Origin: JAQUOA01 sp037443785
GTDB lineage: Bacteria > Bacteroidota > Ignavibacteria > UBA10030 > UBA8401
Length of the DNA: 64,000 nucleotides
NCBI GenBank assembly: GCA_037443785.1
Contig: JBBINR010000013.1
Span: 22,646-86,645, forward strand
Direction: 5' to 3'
In this document: positions 39,908 through 49,670 of the stretch, piece by piece
How the letters are laid out: the number at the start of each line of letters is the position of its first letter
How positions within the stretch are numbered: the stretch's first letter is position 1
Translations under genes and position numbers: made by a program
Notes under the pieces: generated by a model
The model's database searches: none
What the model saw: the letters and a program-made list of their open reading frames with translations, nothing else
What the model was told of the DNA's origin: nothing

Positions 39908-41146
39908 GTGAAAAAACAAAAAATAGCAGTTGCATATTCAGGCGGACTTGATACTTCCGTCATCGTAAAATGGCTTCAAGAAAAATATGATGCCGACGTC
40001 ATCACGGTAACAGGAAATCTCGGACAGAAAAAAGAATTGGTCGGCGTTCCGGAAAAGGCGTACAAATCCGGTGCAAAAAAAGTCTTCATGCAAAATCTTG
40101 AAAAAGAATTTGTTTATGATTACATCTTCCCCGCTTTAAAAGCAGGCGCATTGTACGAACACAGTTATCCGATGGCAACATCGATCGGACGTCCACTGCT
40201 TGCCAAAGCACTTGTTGAAGTTGCAAAAAGAGAAAAATGTACCGCTGTTGCCCATGGCTGCACAGGAAAAGGCAACGATCAGGTTCGTTTTGAAGTTTCG
40301 GTTATGGCACTCGCACCCGAATTAAAAGTTATCGCTCCATTGCGTGAGTGGGAATTCAAATCTCGCGAAGAAGAAATGGAATACTGCCATAAGCATGGTA
40401 TTCCCGTTGCAGCGACAAAGAAAAGTCCGTATTCAATCGATGAAAATATCTGGGGAACAAGTATTGAGTGCGGGATTCTCGAGGATCCTATGGAGGTTGC
40501 ACCGGAAGATGCATACACACGCACCGTCTCTCCAGAAAATGCTCCAAATAAACCAACCTACGTAACAATCGAGTTCAAACAAGGAGTACCGGTTGGATTA
40601 AACGGAAAAAAAATGGACGGCGTTTCTCTTATTCATAAATTAAATGAGATTGCCGGTGCAAACGGTGTCGGGCGTCTCGACCTCGTTGAAAATCGCCTCG
40701 TTGGAATTAAATCGCGCGAAGTGTACGAAGCGCCAGCTGCCGTAACACTTCACTTTGCCCATCGTGAATTAGAACGCTTAACTCTCGACAAAGAAGTGAT
40801 GCATTACAAAGCAAAACTTTCCAACGATTATGCCGATATCATTTACAGCGGAACATGGTTCTCCCCTATTCGGAAAGCACTCGATGCATTTATTAATGAA
40901 ACACAAAAAAATGTCACGGGAATTGTAAAAGTAAAACTGTATAAAGGCAATGTTGAAATTGCCGGACGGACTTCGCCGTTTTCACTGTATGATATGAAAT
41001 TAGCTACATACACTGTTGCGGATACATATGACCACACAGCAGCAGAAGGCTTCATTAAAATTTACGGCTTGCCGTTAAAGACATACAATCAGGTGAACAA
41101 AGAAAAATTTGCAAAAGTAAAGAAAGCATTAAGAAGAAAGAAATAA
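39908..41146 (+). CDS. argG: Argininosuccinate synthase
   Basis: 412 residues from GTG 39908, with AAGAGG upstream. The PP-loop AYSGGLDTSVIVKWL for ATP, HGCTGKGNDQVRFE, and SPYSIDENIWGTSIECG are standard. It joins citrulline and aspartate. The final enzyme, argininosuccinate lyase (argH), is not in this cluster and neither is argD. The operon ends at the terminator 41165-41196. Confidence 0.95.
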   Translation: MKKQKIAVAYSGGLDTSVIVKWLQEKYDADVITVTGNLGQKKELVGVPEKAYKSGAKKVFMQNLEKEFVYDYIFPALKAGALYEHSYPMATSIGRPLLAKALVEVAKREKCTAVAHGCTGKGNDQVRFEVSVMALAPELKVIAPLREWEFKSREEEMEYCHKHGIPVAATKKSPYSIDENIWGTSIECGILEDPMEVAPEDAYTRTVSPENAPNKPTYVTIEFKQGVPVGLNGKKMDGVSLIHKLNEIAGANGVGRLDLVENRLVGIKSREVYEAPAAVTLHFAHRELERLTLDKEVMHYKAKLSNDYADIIYSGTWFSPIRKALDAFINETQKNVTGIVKVKLYKGNVEIAGRTSPFSLYDMKLATYTVADTYDHTAAEGFIKIYGLPLKTYNQVNKEKFAKVKKALRRKK

Positions 41147-41164
41147 TAGGTTTAAGGAGAAGTA

Positions 41165-41196
41165 AAAAAAACCCGCTTACAGAGCGGGTTTTTTAT
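41165..41196 (+). terminator. Rho-independent terminator of the arginine operon
   Basis: AAAACCCGCT-TACAG-AGCGGGTTTT with flanking A and T runs, 19 nt after argG. Confidence 0.88.
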
Positions 41197-41274
41197 TTTA
41201 CAAAATACTCTAAACGCGAACCAAAATAAATTTCGATTCACTCTCTTGAATTTAAGACATAATTGTATTATTTA

Positions 41275-41296
41275 ATGGTGAAATTTCCTTCACCAT
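41275..41296 (+). other. Leader hairpin before the heme-motif kinase gene
   Basis: ATGGTGAA-ATTTCC-TTCACCAT, a perfect 8-bp stem ending 2 nt before the AGGGGG ribosome site (41298-41303). It might modulate translation. Confidence 0.35.
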
Positions 41297-41308
41297 CAGG
41301 GGGTGGTC

Positions 41309-42763
41309 ATGTTTCGTAATCTCAGCATTTCTGTAAAGCTCTTCATTACATTCGTTCCAATCTTTATACTTGGAATCGTTCTCAGCGTTTACTTGAACAA
41401 TCAAAATCAGGAACGCCAAATGCAGGATCAAGCACTCGAATCTGCAAGTCAAAAGGCTCACATCGTGCGAGAATCACTTGTCAACATGATGGTCGAAAGT
41501 CAAATGGTCAACGATGCCTATCTCGAAAAAATCAAACAGGTTGCAAATCTCAACGAACTCTACATAAGGATTGATACGACGCGGCTTCATCTCGCGGAAG
41601 ATTATATGGATGCACAACGATCCATCCGTTTGGGAGATCGGATGCGCCATGCACAACGAAAAGATGACTACGATAATTCGTACGGCAATGAAGTCCTTTT
41701 GACCGGACAGCAAAAATGGATCAGGGTCGGCGATAACTTCCGTGCAATGATTCCCTTTAAAGCCGAAAAAAAATGCCAGCGCTGCCATGACGTTCAAATC
41801 GGAGATGTGCTTGGCGTTGCCCACATTGAATTTCCTTTAACAAAAATTATTGAAACGAACCGGCAAAACTCTTTGCATGCGGCAGAAATTTCAGGCGGTG
41901 TTGCATTAATGGTCATTATCATTGGTTTTATTTTTTTTCGGTCACTTGTTCAAACTCCTTTAAAGAAGCTGGAAACTGCCGCAAAAGAAATCGGCAAAGG
42001 GAACATGACGGACGATCTAAAACTTCGCACATCCAATGATGAAGTCGGAAAGCTCGCACAGTCCTTTGTACAAATGCGAACCGCATTAAAGCAAAGTCAG
42101 GATTCGATGCGGATTTCCACTGTCGGACAAATTGCCGCATCATTGGTTCAAGATTTCAGAGCACCGATCAAAAAAATTGAAACAGCAATCGACGAATTGA
42201 AGAACCCGCACCTTGAAGAACCAAAGAAAAATGAACTTCTCGCAGACGCAAAAGAAGGGGCAAATCTTGTCAACGAAATGACGCAGGATCTTCTTGATTT
42301 TACATCCGGCGATATGAAAGTTGAAAAGAAATTGTCAAGCGTTGGTAAATTGCTTCGGACGGTAACCTCAATCGTAAAACCCGATCTCGACAAACAAAAT
42401 ATCACACTGAATATCGTCACACTGTACGATGGCACCGCAGTTTTTGATGCTGATCGAACTGCTCGCGCGCTTGATAATATAATAACGTACGCAGCAAATT
42501 ATATCCCCACCGGAGGATCAATTAAATTAGAGTCAGATTCAATGGATAAAAATCTTCTTATACGAATCATTGATAACGGAAGCGGGATTCCGAAACAATT
42601 CCAAGAAAAAATTTTCGAACCATTTGTCAAAATTGTCCGCGGAGAAGGCGTTGGTCTTGACCTTGCATTGGCAAAACAAATCATCGAACGGCAAGGGGGG
42701 AAAATTATTTTAGAATCGGAAGAACATAAAGGAACAACGTATACCATTTCTCTTCCGCTGTAA
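41309..42763 (+). CDS. Membrane sensor kinase-like protein with CxxCH heme motif and missing phosphoacceptor His
   Basis: 484 residues from ATG 41309. A first membrane helix (12-29) is followed by a periplasmic domain of about 165 residues with KKCQRCHD (C156-C159-H160), a c-type heme site. A second helix (195-211) and a HAMP domain follow. The dimerisation helix reads ISTVGQIAASLVQDFRAPIKKIE, where Q281 takes the place of the invariant phosphorylated His (normally H-E/D-x-R/N). The ATPase domain is complete: ALDNIITYAANYI, DNGSGIPKQ, GEGVGLDLALAKQI, KGTTYTISLPL. It may bind heme and ATP without self-phosphorylation, as a pseudo-kinase. No regulator gene is adjacent; ccdA, a heme/cytochrome maturation gene, follows. 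Confidence 0.85.
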   Translation: MFRNLSISVKLFITFVPIFILGIVLSVYLNNQNQERQMQDQALESASQKAHIVRESLVNMMVESQMVNDAYLEKIKQVANLNELYIRIDTTRLHLAEDYMDAQRSIRLGDRMRHAQRKDDYDNSYGNEVLLTGQQKWIRVGDNFRAMIPFKAEKKCQRCHDVQIGDVLGVAHIEFPLTKIIETNRQNSLHAAEISGGVALMVIIIGFIFFRSLVQTPLKKLETAAKEIGKGNMTDDLKLRTSNDEVGKLAQSFVQMRTALKQSQDSMRISTVGQIAASLVQDFRAPIKKIETAIDELKNPHLEEPKKNELLADAKEGANLVNEMTQDLLDFTSGDMKVEKKLSSVGKLLRTVTSIVKPDLDKQNITLNIVTLYDGTAVFDADRTARALDNIITYAANYIPTGGSIKLESDSMDKNLLIRIIDNGSGIPKQFQEKIFEPFVKIVRGEGVGLDLALAKQIIERQGGKIILESEEHKGTTYTISLPL

Positions 42764-42784
42764 TCACTTATTCTTTCTTATAAC

Positions 42785-42814
42785 AAAGGGGAGCAATTTT
42801 GGCTCCCCTTTTTC
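42785..42814 (+). terminator. Rho-independent terminator after the heme-motif kinase
   Basis: AAAGGGGAGC-AATTTTG-GCTCCCCTTT followed by TTT. It separates the kinase gene from ccdA, so they are separate transcripts. Confidence 0.88.
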
Positions 42815-42948
42815 ATTTTACTGCATCTCACTATTATCGGTAACATTCTTCAATCCAAAATTGTTATACAATGCAGACAGTTTTCACGTCTATGAATACC
42901 TTGAAACTGGCGAGCAAAACATCTACATTTTAGGAAAAAGGACATTTA

Positions 42949-43677
42949 ATGGAAAATATTAACATACTCACTGCGTTTGTTTTTGGTCTTCTTTCTTTCG
43001 TTTCACCGTGCGTTTTGCCAATTATTCCGGGCTACATCTCTTTTATTTCCGGACATACACTCGATGATTTAACAGGAAACAATCGATCTGCAGCACGAGC
43101 AGTTTTCATCAATTCTCTCGTCTTCATCCTTGGCTTTACTCTCGTCTTTGTTTTAATGGGCGCCGCTGCAACATCAATCGGAAAACTTTTGAATGACAAT
43201 TTGAATCTGATCAGCAAAGTTGCCGGAGCAATAATAATTATTTTCGGGCTTCACATGATTGGGATTTTTAAGATAGGCTTTCTCAATTATGAAAAAAGAT
43301 TCCATCTTCAAGAGAAAAAACTCGGAATATTGGGCTCTTTTACAGTTGGCGCGGCTTTTGCATTTGGATGGACACCGTGTATAGGTCCAGTGCTTGCTGG
43401 AATCTTGGCAATTGCAAGTCAACAAGAGACGATTTGGCAGGGAATTCTTTTATTGTTCGTCTATTCATTGGGATTAGGAATCCCATTTTTATTGACGGCA
43501 ATAAGTATCAATAAATTTTTCAACGTCTTCAATCGAATCAAAAGACATTTTCATACAATCGAAGTCGTTGGTGGTATGATGCTGGTCGGAGTTGGAATTT
43601 TAATGATGACAAATTATTTAACCATCATTGCAAGTTATCTTTCTCGGTGGCTTCCATTTTTGTCAACAATCGGCTGA
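42949..43677 (+). CDS. ccdA: Cytochrome c biogenesis protein CcdA
   Basis: 242 residues, six membrane helices. The two redox cysteines lie in SFVSPCVLPIIPGYI and GWTPCIGPVLAGI, the paired P-C-x-x-P motifs of CcdA/DsbD-type electron carriers. The protein passes reducing power from cytosolic thioredoxin across the membrane to periplasmic thiol proteins for c-type cytochrome assembly. That fits the c-type heme proteins encoded here (41309-42763, 62244-63227) and the TlpA-like protein at 50237. AAAGGAC lies upstream of ATG 42949. Confidence 0.93.
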   Translation: MENINILTAFVFGLLSFVSPCVLPIIPGYISFISGHTLDDLTGNNRSAARAVFINSLVFILGFTLVFVLMGAAATSIGKLLNDNLNLISKVAGAIIIIFGLHMIGIFKIGFLNYEKRFHLQEKKLGILGSFTVGAAFAFGWTPCIGPVLAGILAIASQQETIWQGILLLFVYSLGLGIPFLLTAISINKFFNVFNRIKRHFHTIEVVGGMMLVGVGILMMTNYLTIIASYLSRWLPFLSTIG

Positions 43678-43769
43678 GCATCTTTCATAAGGAATAAGTT
43701 GTAGTCATTATTTCTATCAAACATTAATTCCGTTTCACTCGGAATAAACATTAAAAGAGGTTCAATACA

Positions 43770-45608
43770 ATGGGAAGAGAAACTCGAGTCCTGGAAGAAG
43801 TAACAATCCGCTTTGCCGGAGATTCAGGCGACGGCATGCAGTTGACGGGCGGACAATTCACGAATACATCGGCAGCAATGGGTAACGATCTCAGCACATT
43901 ACCGGATTATCCTGCGGAAATTCGCGCACCGAAAGATACGACATACGGCGTCAGCGGATTTCAAATTCATTTTGGTTCAACAGAAATCAATACGCCGGGC
44001 GATCACTGCGATGTGCTTGTTGCAATGAATGCCGCTTCGCTCAAAGTAAATTTGCGCAGTTTAACGGATGGCGGAATCATTATTGTCAATACAGATGGTT
44101 TTGCAGATAAGAATTTAAAACTCGCCGGTTACACACAGAGTCCGTTGGCCGATGATTCATTGTCGAAGTATCAAGTCTTTCAAGTTGACATTACGAAGCT
44201 GACAAATCTTGCTCTGCAAGATATGAATCTAACGCAAAAAGTTGTCGACAAGACAAAAAACTTTTTTGCACTCGGAATGATGTACTGGATGTTCAACAGA
44301 ACTCTCGATAACACGACCAACTGGTTAATGGACAAATTCAAAACCAAGCCGGAAATGATTGAAGCCAATACGCGCGTGATGAAAGCCGGTTGGAATTTTG
44401 CCGAGACAACAGATATTTTTGCAGTAAAGTACGATGTAAAACCTGCGCCGTTGAAACCCGGCAAGTATCGAAACATCAGCGGAAACCAGGCAGCAGCGCT
44501 CGGAATGGTTGCAGCATCGGAAAAATCAAATCTTCCGCTCTTCTTGGGTTCGTATCCGATCACACCGGCAAGCGACATCTTGCACGAGCTTTCATACTTC
44601 AAAAATTTCGGAGTCAAAACATTTCAAGCTGAAGACGAGATCGCTGGAATTACAAGTGCGATCGGTGCAGCATTCGGCGGCTCACTTGCACTCACTACTA
44701 CTAGCGGACCCGGTGTCGCATTAAAAACCGAAGCGATTGGTCTCGCAATTATGGTTGAACTTCCGCTTGTCATCATTAACGTGCAGCGCGGCGGACCAAG
44801 CACAGGACTTCCGACAAAAACTGAGCAAGCTGATCTGTTGCAAGCAGTGTACGGAAGAAATGGCGAAGCTCCACTTCCAGTTATTGCTGCATCAACACCA
44901 AGCGATTGTTTTGATACAGTGTTCGAAGCATCGCGCATTGCTTTAAAATATATGACGCCGGTGATGGTATTGACAGACGGATACATTGCAAACGGTTCTG
45001 AGCCATGGCTGATTCCTGAGGCAAACAAGCTTCCCGATATTTCCGTTAAGTTCAGAAAAGATCCAAACAACTATCTTCCCTATCTTCGCGATGATGTGAC
45101 CTTGTCGCGAGAGTGGGCAATTCCGGGAACGCCTGGCCTCGAGCATCGAATAGGCGGCTTGGAAAAACAAGATGGTTCAGGAAATATTAATTATGAACCT
45201 GAGAATCATGACAAGATGGTAAAGTTGCGTGCAGAAAAAGTTGAACGCATTGCCAATGATATTCCGCTTGCAAAAGTTGAAGGGGATGAAAAAGGCGATC
45301 TTCTTGTTGTTGGCTGGGGCGGCACATACGGAACGATTAAAACGGCGGTCGAAAAGGCACGGAAGCAAGGAAAATCCGTTTCTCATCTTCATTTGAAACA
45401 TATTTTTCCGATGCCAAAAAATGTTGGAGAAATTCTCTACAACTTCAAAACTGTTTTGGTTCCCGAAATTAATTTAGGACAATTGATTAAAATTCTTCGT
45501 TCAAAATTCCTTGTGCCTGCAATTGGATTAAATAAAATTCAAGGATTGCCCTTCCGCTCAATTGAAATTGAAGAGAAGATCGATGAAATCTTAGGAGGAA
45601 AAAAATAA
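43770..45608 (+). CDS. korA: 2-oxoacid:ferredoxin oxidoreductase, fused gamma-alpha subunit
   Basis: 612 residues. The N-terminal ~190 form the gamma domain (VTIRFAGDSGDGMQLTGGQF, then DYPAEIRAP). The rest is the alpha subunit with the YPITPAS motif (GSYPITPASDILHELSYF), EDEIAGITSAIGAAFGG, TSGPGVALKTE and NVQRGGPSTGLPTKTEQADL. A gamma-alpha fusion is the usual 2-oxoglutarate:ferredoxin (KorA) type. With KorB it oxidises 2-oxoglutarate to succinyl-CoA, or runs in reverse. AAGAGG precedes ATG 43770. korB starts within its stop codon (TAATG). Confidence 0.93.
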   Translation: MGRETRVLEEVTIRFAGDSGDGMQLTGGQFTNTSAAMGNDLSTLPDYPAEIRAPKDTTYGVSGFQIHFGSTEINTPGDHCDVLVAMNAASLKVNLRSLTDGGIIIVNTDGFADKNLKLAGYTQSPLADDSLSKYQVFQVDITKLTNLALQDMNLTQKVVDKTKNFFALGMMYWMFNRTLDNTTNWLMDKFKTKPEMIEANTRVMKAGWNFAETTDIFAVKYDVKPAPLKPGKYRNISGNQAAALGMVAASEKSNLPLFLGSYPITPASDILHELSYFKNFGVKTFQAEDEIAGITSAIGAAFGGSLALTTTSGPGVALKTEAIGLAIMVELPLVIINVQRGGPSTGLPTKTEQADLLQAVYGRNGEAPLPVIAASTPSDCFDTVFEASRIALKYMTPVMVLTDGYIANGSEPWLIPEANKLPDISVKFRKDPNNYLPYLRDDVTLSREWAIPGTPGLEHRIGGLEKQDGSGNINYEPENHDKMVKLRAEKVERIANDIPLAKVEGDEKGDLLVVGWGGTYGTIKTAVEKARKQGKSVSHLHLKHIFPMPKNVGEILYNFKTVLVPEINLGQLIKILRSKFLVPAIGLNKIQGLPFRSIEIEEKIDEILGGKK

Positions 45609-46657
45609 TGAATTCGTTAATTGAAGAAGTGGTAAACCCTGCTCAAACCGCATCGGTGAAATATACCGCAAAAGATTTTTCATCGGATCAAGATGTGCGA
45701 TGGTGTCCGGGCTGCGGTGACTATTCGATTCTTGCACAAGTTCAACGTGTTATGCCGGACTTAAACATTCCAAAAGAAAAAATTGTATTCATCTCCGGTA
45801 TCGGCTGTTCGAGTCGCTTCCCGTATTACATGAGCACGTATGGATTTCACAGTATTCACGGACGCGCGACGGCAATTGCATCTGGATTAAAGATTGCAAG
45901 GCCTGAACTTTCAGTATGGGTAGCAACCGGTGACGGTGACGGGCTTTCAATCGGCGGCAATCATATGATTCATGTGCTTCGCCGAAATGTTGACATCAAT
46001 ATTCTGATGTTCAATAACCAAATTTATGGTTTAACAAAGGGACAATATTCACCGACCTCAGAGATGGGAAAGATTACAAAATCGACACCATTCGGTTCGG
46101 TTGATATGCCGTTCAACCCCGCATCGTTAGCACTTGGTGCAGGCGGAACATTTGTCGCTCGCTCATTAGATCGCGATCCGAAACATTTACAAACCGTCAT
46201 CCGACGCGCTGCTGAACATAAAGGCACGTCATTTGTTGAAGTGTATCAAAATTGCAATGTGTTCAATGATGGCGCATTTTTCCAATTCACCGAAAAAGAG
46301 ACGAAGCCGGATAACGTCGTATTTCTGGAACATGGAAAACCTCTCGTGTTCGGCAAAGACAATGACAAAGGGATTAAGCTCGACGGCTTCTCGCCTGTTG
46401 TCGTTTCGTTGAAAGACGGCGCCCATTCAATGAACGATCTTCTTGTTCACAACGAAAAAGATTCGACACTCGCATTCATTTTGGCGAACATGACATATCA
46501 GCCGGAATTACCGAGACCGGTCGGAATTTTTCTTGCCAGCGACCGACCGCGATATGAAGTTGAAATCGAAAAACAAATCGATTCTGCGATTTCAAAACGT
46601 GGACGCGGACAATTGGAAAAATTGTTGAATAGCGGAGATACCTGGGTAATACAGTAA
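45608..46657 (+). CDS. korB: 2-oxoacid:ferredoxin oxidoreductase, beta subunit
   Basis: 349 residues. DVRWCPGCGDYSIL starts the conserved part. The TPP site is VWVATGDGDGLSIGGNH (GDGD) with LMFNNQIYGLTKGQYSPTS, where N-N-Q-I-Y-G-L-T is characteristic of 2-oxoglutarate-type beta subunits. GIGCSSRFPYYM supplies the cysteine region. It has no separate ferredoxin-like domain, so an external ferredoxin accepts the electrons. It overlaps korA by one base and is followed by a strong terminator at 46682. Confidence 0.94.
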   Translation: MNSLIEEVVNPAQTASVKYTAKDFSSDQDVRWCPGCGDYSILAQVQRVMPDLNIPKEKIVFISGIGCSSRFPYYMSTYGFHSIHGRATAIASGLKIARPELSVWVATGDGDGLSIGGNHMIHVLRRNVDINILMFNNQIYGLTKGQYSPTSEMGKITKSTPFGSVDMPFNPASLALGAGGTFVARSLDRDPKHLQTVIRRAAEHKGTSFVEVYQNCNVFNDGAFFQFTEKETKPDNVVFLEHGKPLVFGKDNDKGIKLDGFSPVVVSLKDGAHSMNDLLVHNEKDSTLAFILANMTYQPELPRPVGIFLASDRPRYEVEIEKQIDSAISKRGRGQLEKLLNSGDTWVIQ

Positions 46658-46681
46658 CATTTCCACATTTTGTGTAAACAT

Positions 46682-46718
46682 AAAGGCGTGGTTTCTTTTT
46701 GAAGCCACGCCTTTTTTT
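46682..46718 (+). terminator. Rho-independent terminator of korAB
   Basis: AAAGGCGTGG and CCACGCCTTT, a perfect 10-bp stem around a 13-nt loop, followed by TTTTGTT. The next gene starts 14 nt later. Confidence 0.9.
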
Positions 46719-46731
46719 GTTATTTTCTGTT

Positions 46732-47727
46732 ATGATTAATTACATCGAAAAATTCAAAGAGACGATTAATTCCAAACACAATTTTGTCATCACAACACAC
46801 GTTAATCCCGATGGTGATGCGATTGGCAGCGAGACTGCACTCGCTCGTTTTCTTGCAGACATTGGTAAGAACGTCACAATTATCAATCAAAGCATAACTC
46901 CCGATCATCTTCAGTTCTTAGCAGAAATATTTCCTGTTCATACATATGATTCACATTTGAACAAAAAGATTACCGGATGTGACTGCTTTATTGTTGTCGA
47001 TACAAATTCACCGAAACGGTTCAATGCGTTCGCCGACGTAGTTCACAATAGCCCTTCTTACAAAGTATGTATCGATCATCATCTTGAACAAGAACCGTTT
47101 GCCGATCTTTATATCATTGATACAGATGTTCCGGCGACGTGTGAATTGTTATATAAAATTTTCCGCACCATCGATCCACATTCTATTACGAAACCAATTG
47201 CCGACGCATTATATGCAGGGATTATGACCGACACGGCGTCATTCAGGTTTCCAAAAACCGATTCAGAAACACACCAGATTGTTGCCGAACTTATCGCAAA
47301 AGGAGTTAATCCATACTCAATCTATCAACAGGTTTTTGAGAATGGCGCACTCAATAAACTCTGGCTTCTCGGACGAGCACTTGAATCAATTCAACTTCAT
47401 TATGACGGACAAGTTGCAGCAATGCTTCTTCCCCGTTCGGTGTTTGAAGAGACCCAAACAACTGAGGCTGATGTGGATAATTTTACGAGTTATGTACTTT
47501 CAGTAAAAAATGTGAAGATCGGTTTAGTGTTTGTAGAATTATCCGATGGAATTAAAGTGAGTTTTCGATCGAAAGGAAATATCCCTGTCAACGAATTGGC
47601 AAAACAATTTAACGGCGGCGGGCACAAAAATGCTTCTGGAGCAAGATTAAAAAATGTTTCCATGCTTGATGCCATTTCAAGAGTTTTAAAAGCAGCACAA
47701 CCATATATCCAACCAAAGGAACTGTAA
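46732..47727 (+). CDS. DHH-family phosphoesterase (NrnA-like)
   Basis: 331 residues from ATG 46732; a TTG further upstream lies within the terminator and is not used. DHH/DHHA1 motifs: ITTHVNPDGDAIGSETAL, VVDTNSPKRF, VCIDHHLEQ, GIMTDTASFRF and the C-terminal FNGGGHKNASGAR. Family members degrade short oligoribonucleotides (nanoRNase) or hydrolyse 3'-phosphoadenosine 5'-phosphate (pAp). It starts the long plus-strand run ending at ftsE; its stop overlaps the pepA start (TAATG). Confidence 0.92.
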   Translation: MINYIEKFKETINSKHNFVITTHVNPDGDAIGSETALARFLADIGKNVTIINQSITPDHLQFLAEIFPVHTYDSHLNKKITGCDCFIVVDTNSPKRFNAFADVVHNSPSYKVCIDHHLEQEPFADLYIIDTDVPATCELLYKIFRTIDPHSITKPIADALYAGIMTDTASFRFPKTDSETHQIVAELIAKGVNPYSIYQQVFENGALNKLWLLGRALESIQLHYDGQVAAMLLPRSVFEETQTTEADVDNFTSYVLSVKNVKIGLVFVELSDGIKVSFRSKGNIPVNELAKQFNGGGHKNASGARLKNVSMLDAISRVLKAAQPYIQPKEL

Positions 47728-49199
47728 TGAACGTAACATCGCGTGTCGCTTCCCTTTCATCGTTATCAACTGATCTTATCGCATTTTATGTTTTTCAAGA
47801 TGAGAAATTATTCAAATCAACGATTTCGAATTCAGGAATCAAAGCTGTAAAAGATTTTTCAGGAAAAGAAGGTGAATCCGTTCTTTTGTACTCAGAAAAG
47901 AGCAATTCATCACGATATTATTTCGTCGGACTCGGAGAATCGAAAAAATTCACATTTGAAAAATTACGACGAGCATCAGCTTCGATTGCCAAAAAAGGCA
48001 AGTCGCTAAAGATTGGCTCGATAGCAATCCAGTACCCCGATCTTGAAAATATTTTATCTGCCTCAACAAGTGATATCGCAGTAGCGATCACCGAAGGATG
48101 TCTGCTTTCTGTTTATCAATTCGACAAATATTTCACGACGAAAAAAGAAAAGAATACCGTAAAATCAGTTTCTCTTTTTTTATCTGACAAAAGAATATTA
48201 AAAGAAGTTCAATCGGGAATTGAACGAGGAATTGCTTTATCGGATGGAACAATTCACGCCCGCGATCTCACGAACGCACCAAGCAATGAAATTTATCCTG
48301 CAACGTTAGCAAAAGATGCACAACAACTTGCACGGAAATTGAAATTTTCCGCAACGGTATTTGATAAAAAGAAAATTCAATCATTGGGAATGGGTGGAAT
48401 TATCGGCGTCAGCAAAGGAAGTGCGTACGATCCGCGATTGATTGTTCTTGAATACGGAAAGCAATTTAAAAAATTTGGAACTGTGGCACTCGTCGGGAAA
48501 GGTGTTACGTTCGATACTGGTGGCATTTCGATAAAGCCGTCTGCGGGAATGGCGGAAATGAAAATGGATATGGGAGGCGCGGCGGCAGTCATTGGCGCTT
48601 TCCATTCGATAGCTTCAATGAAATTACGTCGGCACGTCGTCGGAATTATCCCAAGCGTTGAAAATATGCCAAGCGGCTCTGCAATAAAACCAGGAGATGT
48701 CATTCGCCACTTCAACGGAAAAACTTCGGAAGTTGATAACACCGACGCTGAAGGACGCCTTATTCTTGCGGATGCGCTTTCTTACGCATCAAAATTCAAT
48801 CCTGATGTTGTCATTGACCTTGCAACACTTACCGGTGCTTGCGTGGTTGCACTCGGCCATCATGCAACAGGAATGATGGGCAACGATCAAGCAACAATGG
48901 ACTCTCTGAAACTTGCCGGAGAAAAAACATACGAGCGCGTGTGGCAGCTTCCTCTTTTTGAAGAGTATGAAAAACAAATTAAAAGCGACATCGCCGATGT
49001 AAAGAATGTCGGCGGACGATGGGCCGGAGCGATCACTGCAGGATTATTCCTGAAAAATTTTATCGGTGATTACAAATGGGTTCACCTTGATATTGCCGGG
49101 ACGGCAATTCTTGAAGAAAATCAGGATTATGCTCCTCGTGGAGGTTCGGGTGTTGGCGCGCGCCTATTGACTAATTTTTTAGAGAACTGGAAGAAATAA
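47727..49199 (+). CDS. pepA: Cytosol aminopeptidase (leucyl aminopeptidase, M17)
   Basis: 490 residues. The C-terminal catalytic domain has KGVTFDTGGISIKPSAGMAE with the metal ligands Lys and Asp, MKMDMGGAAAVIGA, the family signature NTDAEGRLILADAL, and DLATLTGACVVALG. The N-terminal macro-domain-like part is less conserved. It removes N-terminal residues from peptides with two metal ions. Some M17 enzymes also bind DNA at recombination sites; there is no sign of that here. It is in the same transcript as the DHH gene, a loose nucleotide/peptide recycling pair. Confidence 0.94.
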   Translation: MNVTSRVASLSSLSTDLIAFYVFQDEKLFKSTISNSGIKAVKDFSGKEGESVLLYSEKSNSSRYYFVGLGESKKFTFEKLRRASASIAKKGKSLKIGSIAIQYPDLENILSASTSDIAVAITEGCLLSVYQFDKYFTTKKEKNTVKSVSLFLSDKRILKEVQSGIERGIALSDGTIHARDLTNAPSNEIYPATLAKDAQQLARKLKFSATVFDKKKIQSLGMGGIIGVSKGSAYDPRLIVLEYGKQFKKFGTVALVGKGVTFDTGGISIKPSAGMAEMKMDMGGAAAVIGAFHSIASMKLRRHVVGIIPSVENMPSGSAIKPGDVIRHFNGKTSEVDNTDAEGRLILADALSYASKFNPDVVIDLATLTGACVVALGHHATGMMGNDQATMDSLKLAGEKTYERVWQLPLFEEYEKQIKSDIADVKNVGGRWAGAITAGLFLKNFIGDYKWVHLDIAGTAILEENQDYAPRGGSGVGARLLTNFLENWKK

Positions 49200-49237
49200 T
49201 CTACAAATACTTCGCGCCTTTGCGGGAGAGAGCCTAA

Positions 49238-49648
49238 ATGCATTACTCAAAATTTGAATCCGAATTACTAATTCGTCCAGACGATATTGATATGAACAAT
49301 CATGTTCATAATTCAAAATATTTTGATTATGTCCTTGCAGCGCGGTATGATCAAATGGAACGATGTTACGGAATGTCAATGGAGGAATTTATCAAACGTG
49401 GATTCGGTTGGGTCGTCAGCGCTTGCACAATGCACTTTAAACGTCCAATGAAACTTGGAGATATCGCAATTGTAAAAACTCAGATCCATGACGTACGAAC
49501 TAATGGCGTAAACGTATTGTTTGAAATACTAAGAAAAGAAACAGGAAAAATCTGCGTCGACGGAATGTTTGAGTATACAATGATTGACCTTGCCTCGCAA
49601 CGCGCTGGAAAAATTCCTGATGATGTTATAAAAAAATACAGTATTTAG
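49238..49648 (+). CDS. Acyl-CoA thioesterase (4HBT hotdog fold, YbgC/FadM-like)
   Basis: 136 residues. The hotdog-fold active-site motif is RPDDIDMNNHVHNSKYFDYV (catalytic Asp, then N-H-V-x-N). It cleaves acyl-CoA thioesters; chain specificity cannot be inferred. GGAGAG precedes ATG 49238, 38 nt after pepA, so it is likely in the same operon. Similar genes sit in lipid or Tol-Pal operons in other bacteria; no such link is seen here. Confidence 0.88.
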   Translation: MHYSKFESELLIRPDDIDMNNHVHNSKYFDYVLAARYDQMERCYGMSMEEFIKRGFGWVVSACTMHFKRPMKLGDIAIVKTQIHDVRTNGVNVLFEILRKETGKICVDGMFEYTMIDLASQRAGKIPDDVIKKYSI

Positions 49649-49670
49649 CTATGTATAAGGAGGATCCACC

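Noticed and set aside
43722..43745. Small hairpin ATTCCG/CGGAAT upstream of korA as a riboswitch
   Set aside because: Only 6 bp with no further structure; more likely chance.
46699..46731. TTG start eleven codons upstream for the DHH phosphoesterase
   Set aside because: It lies inside the korAB terminator hairpin; ATG 46732 starts the conserved part.
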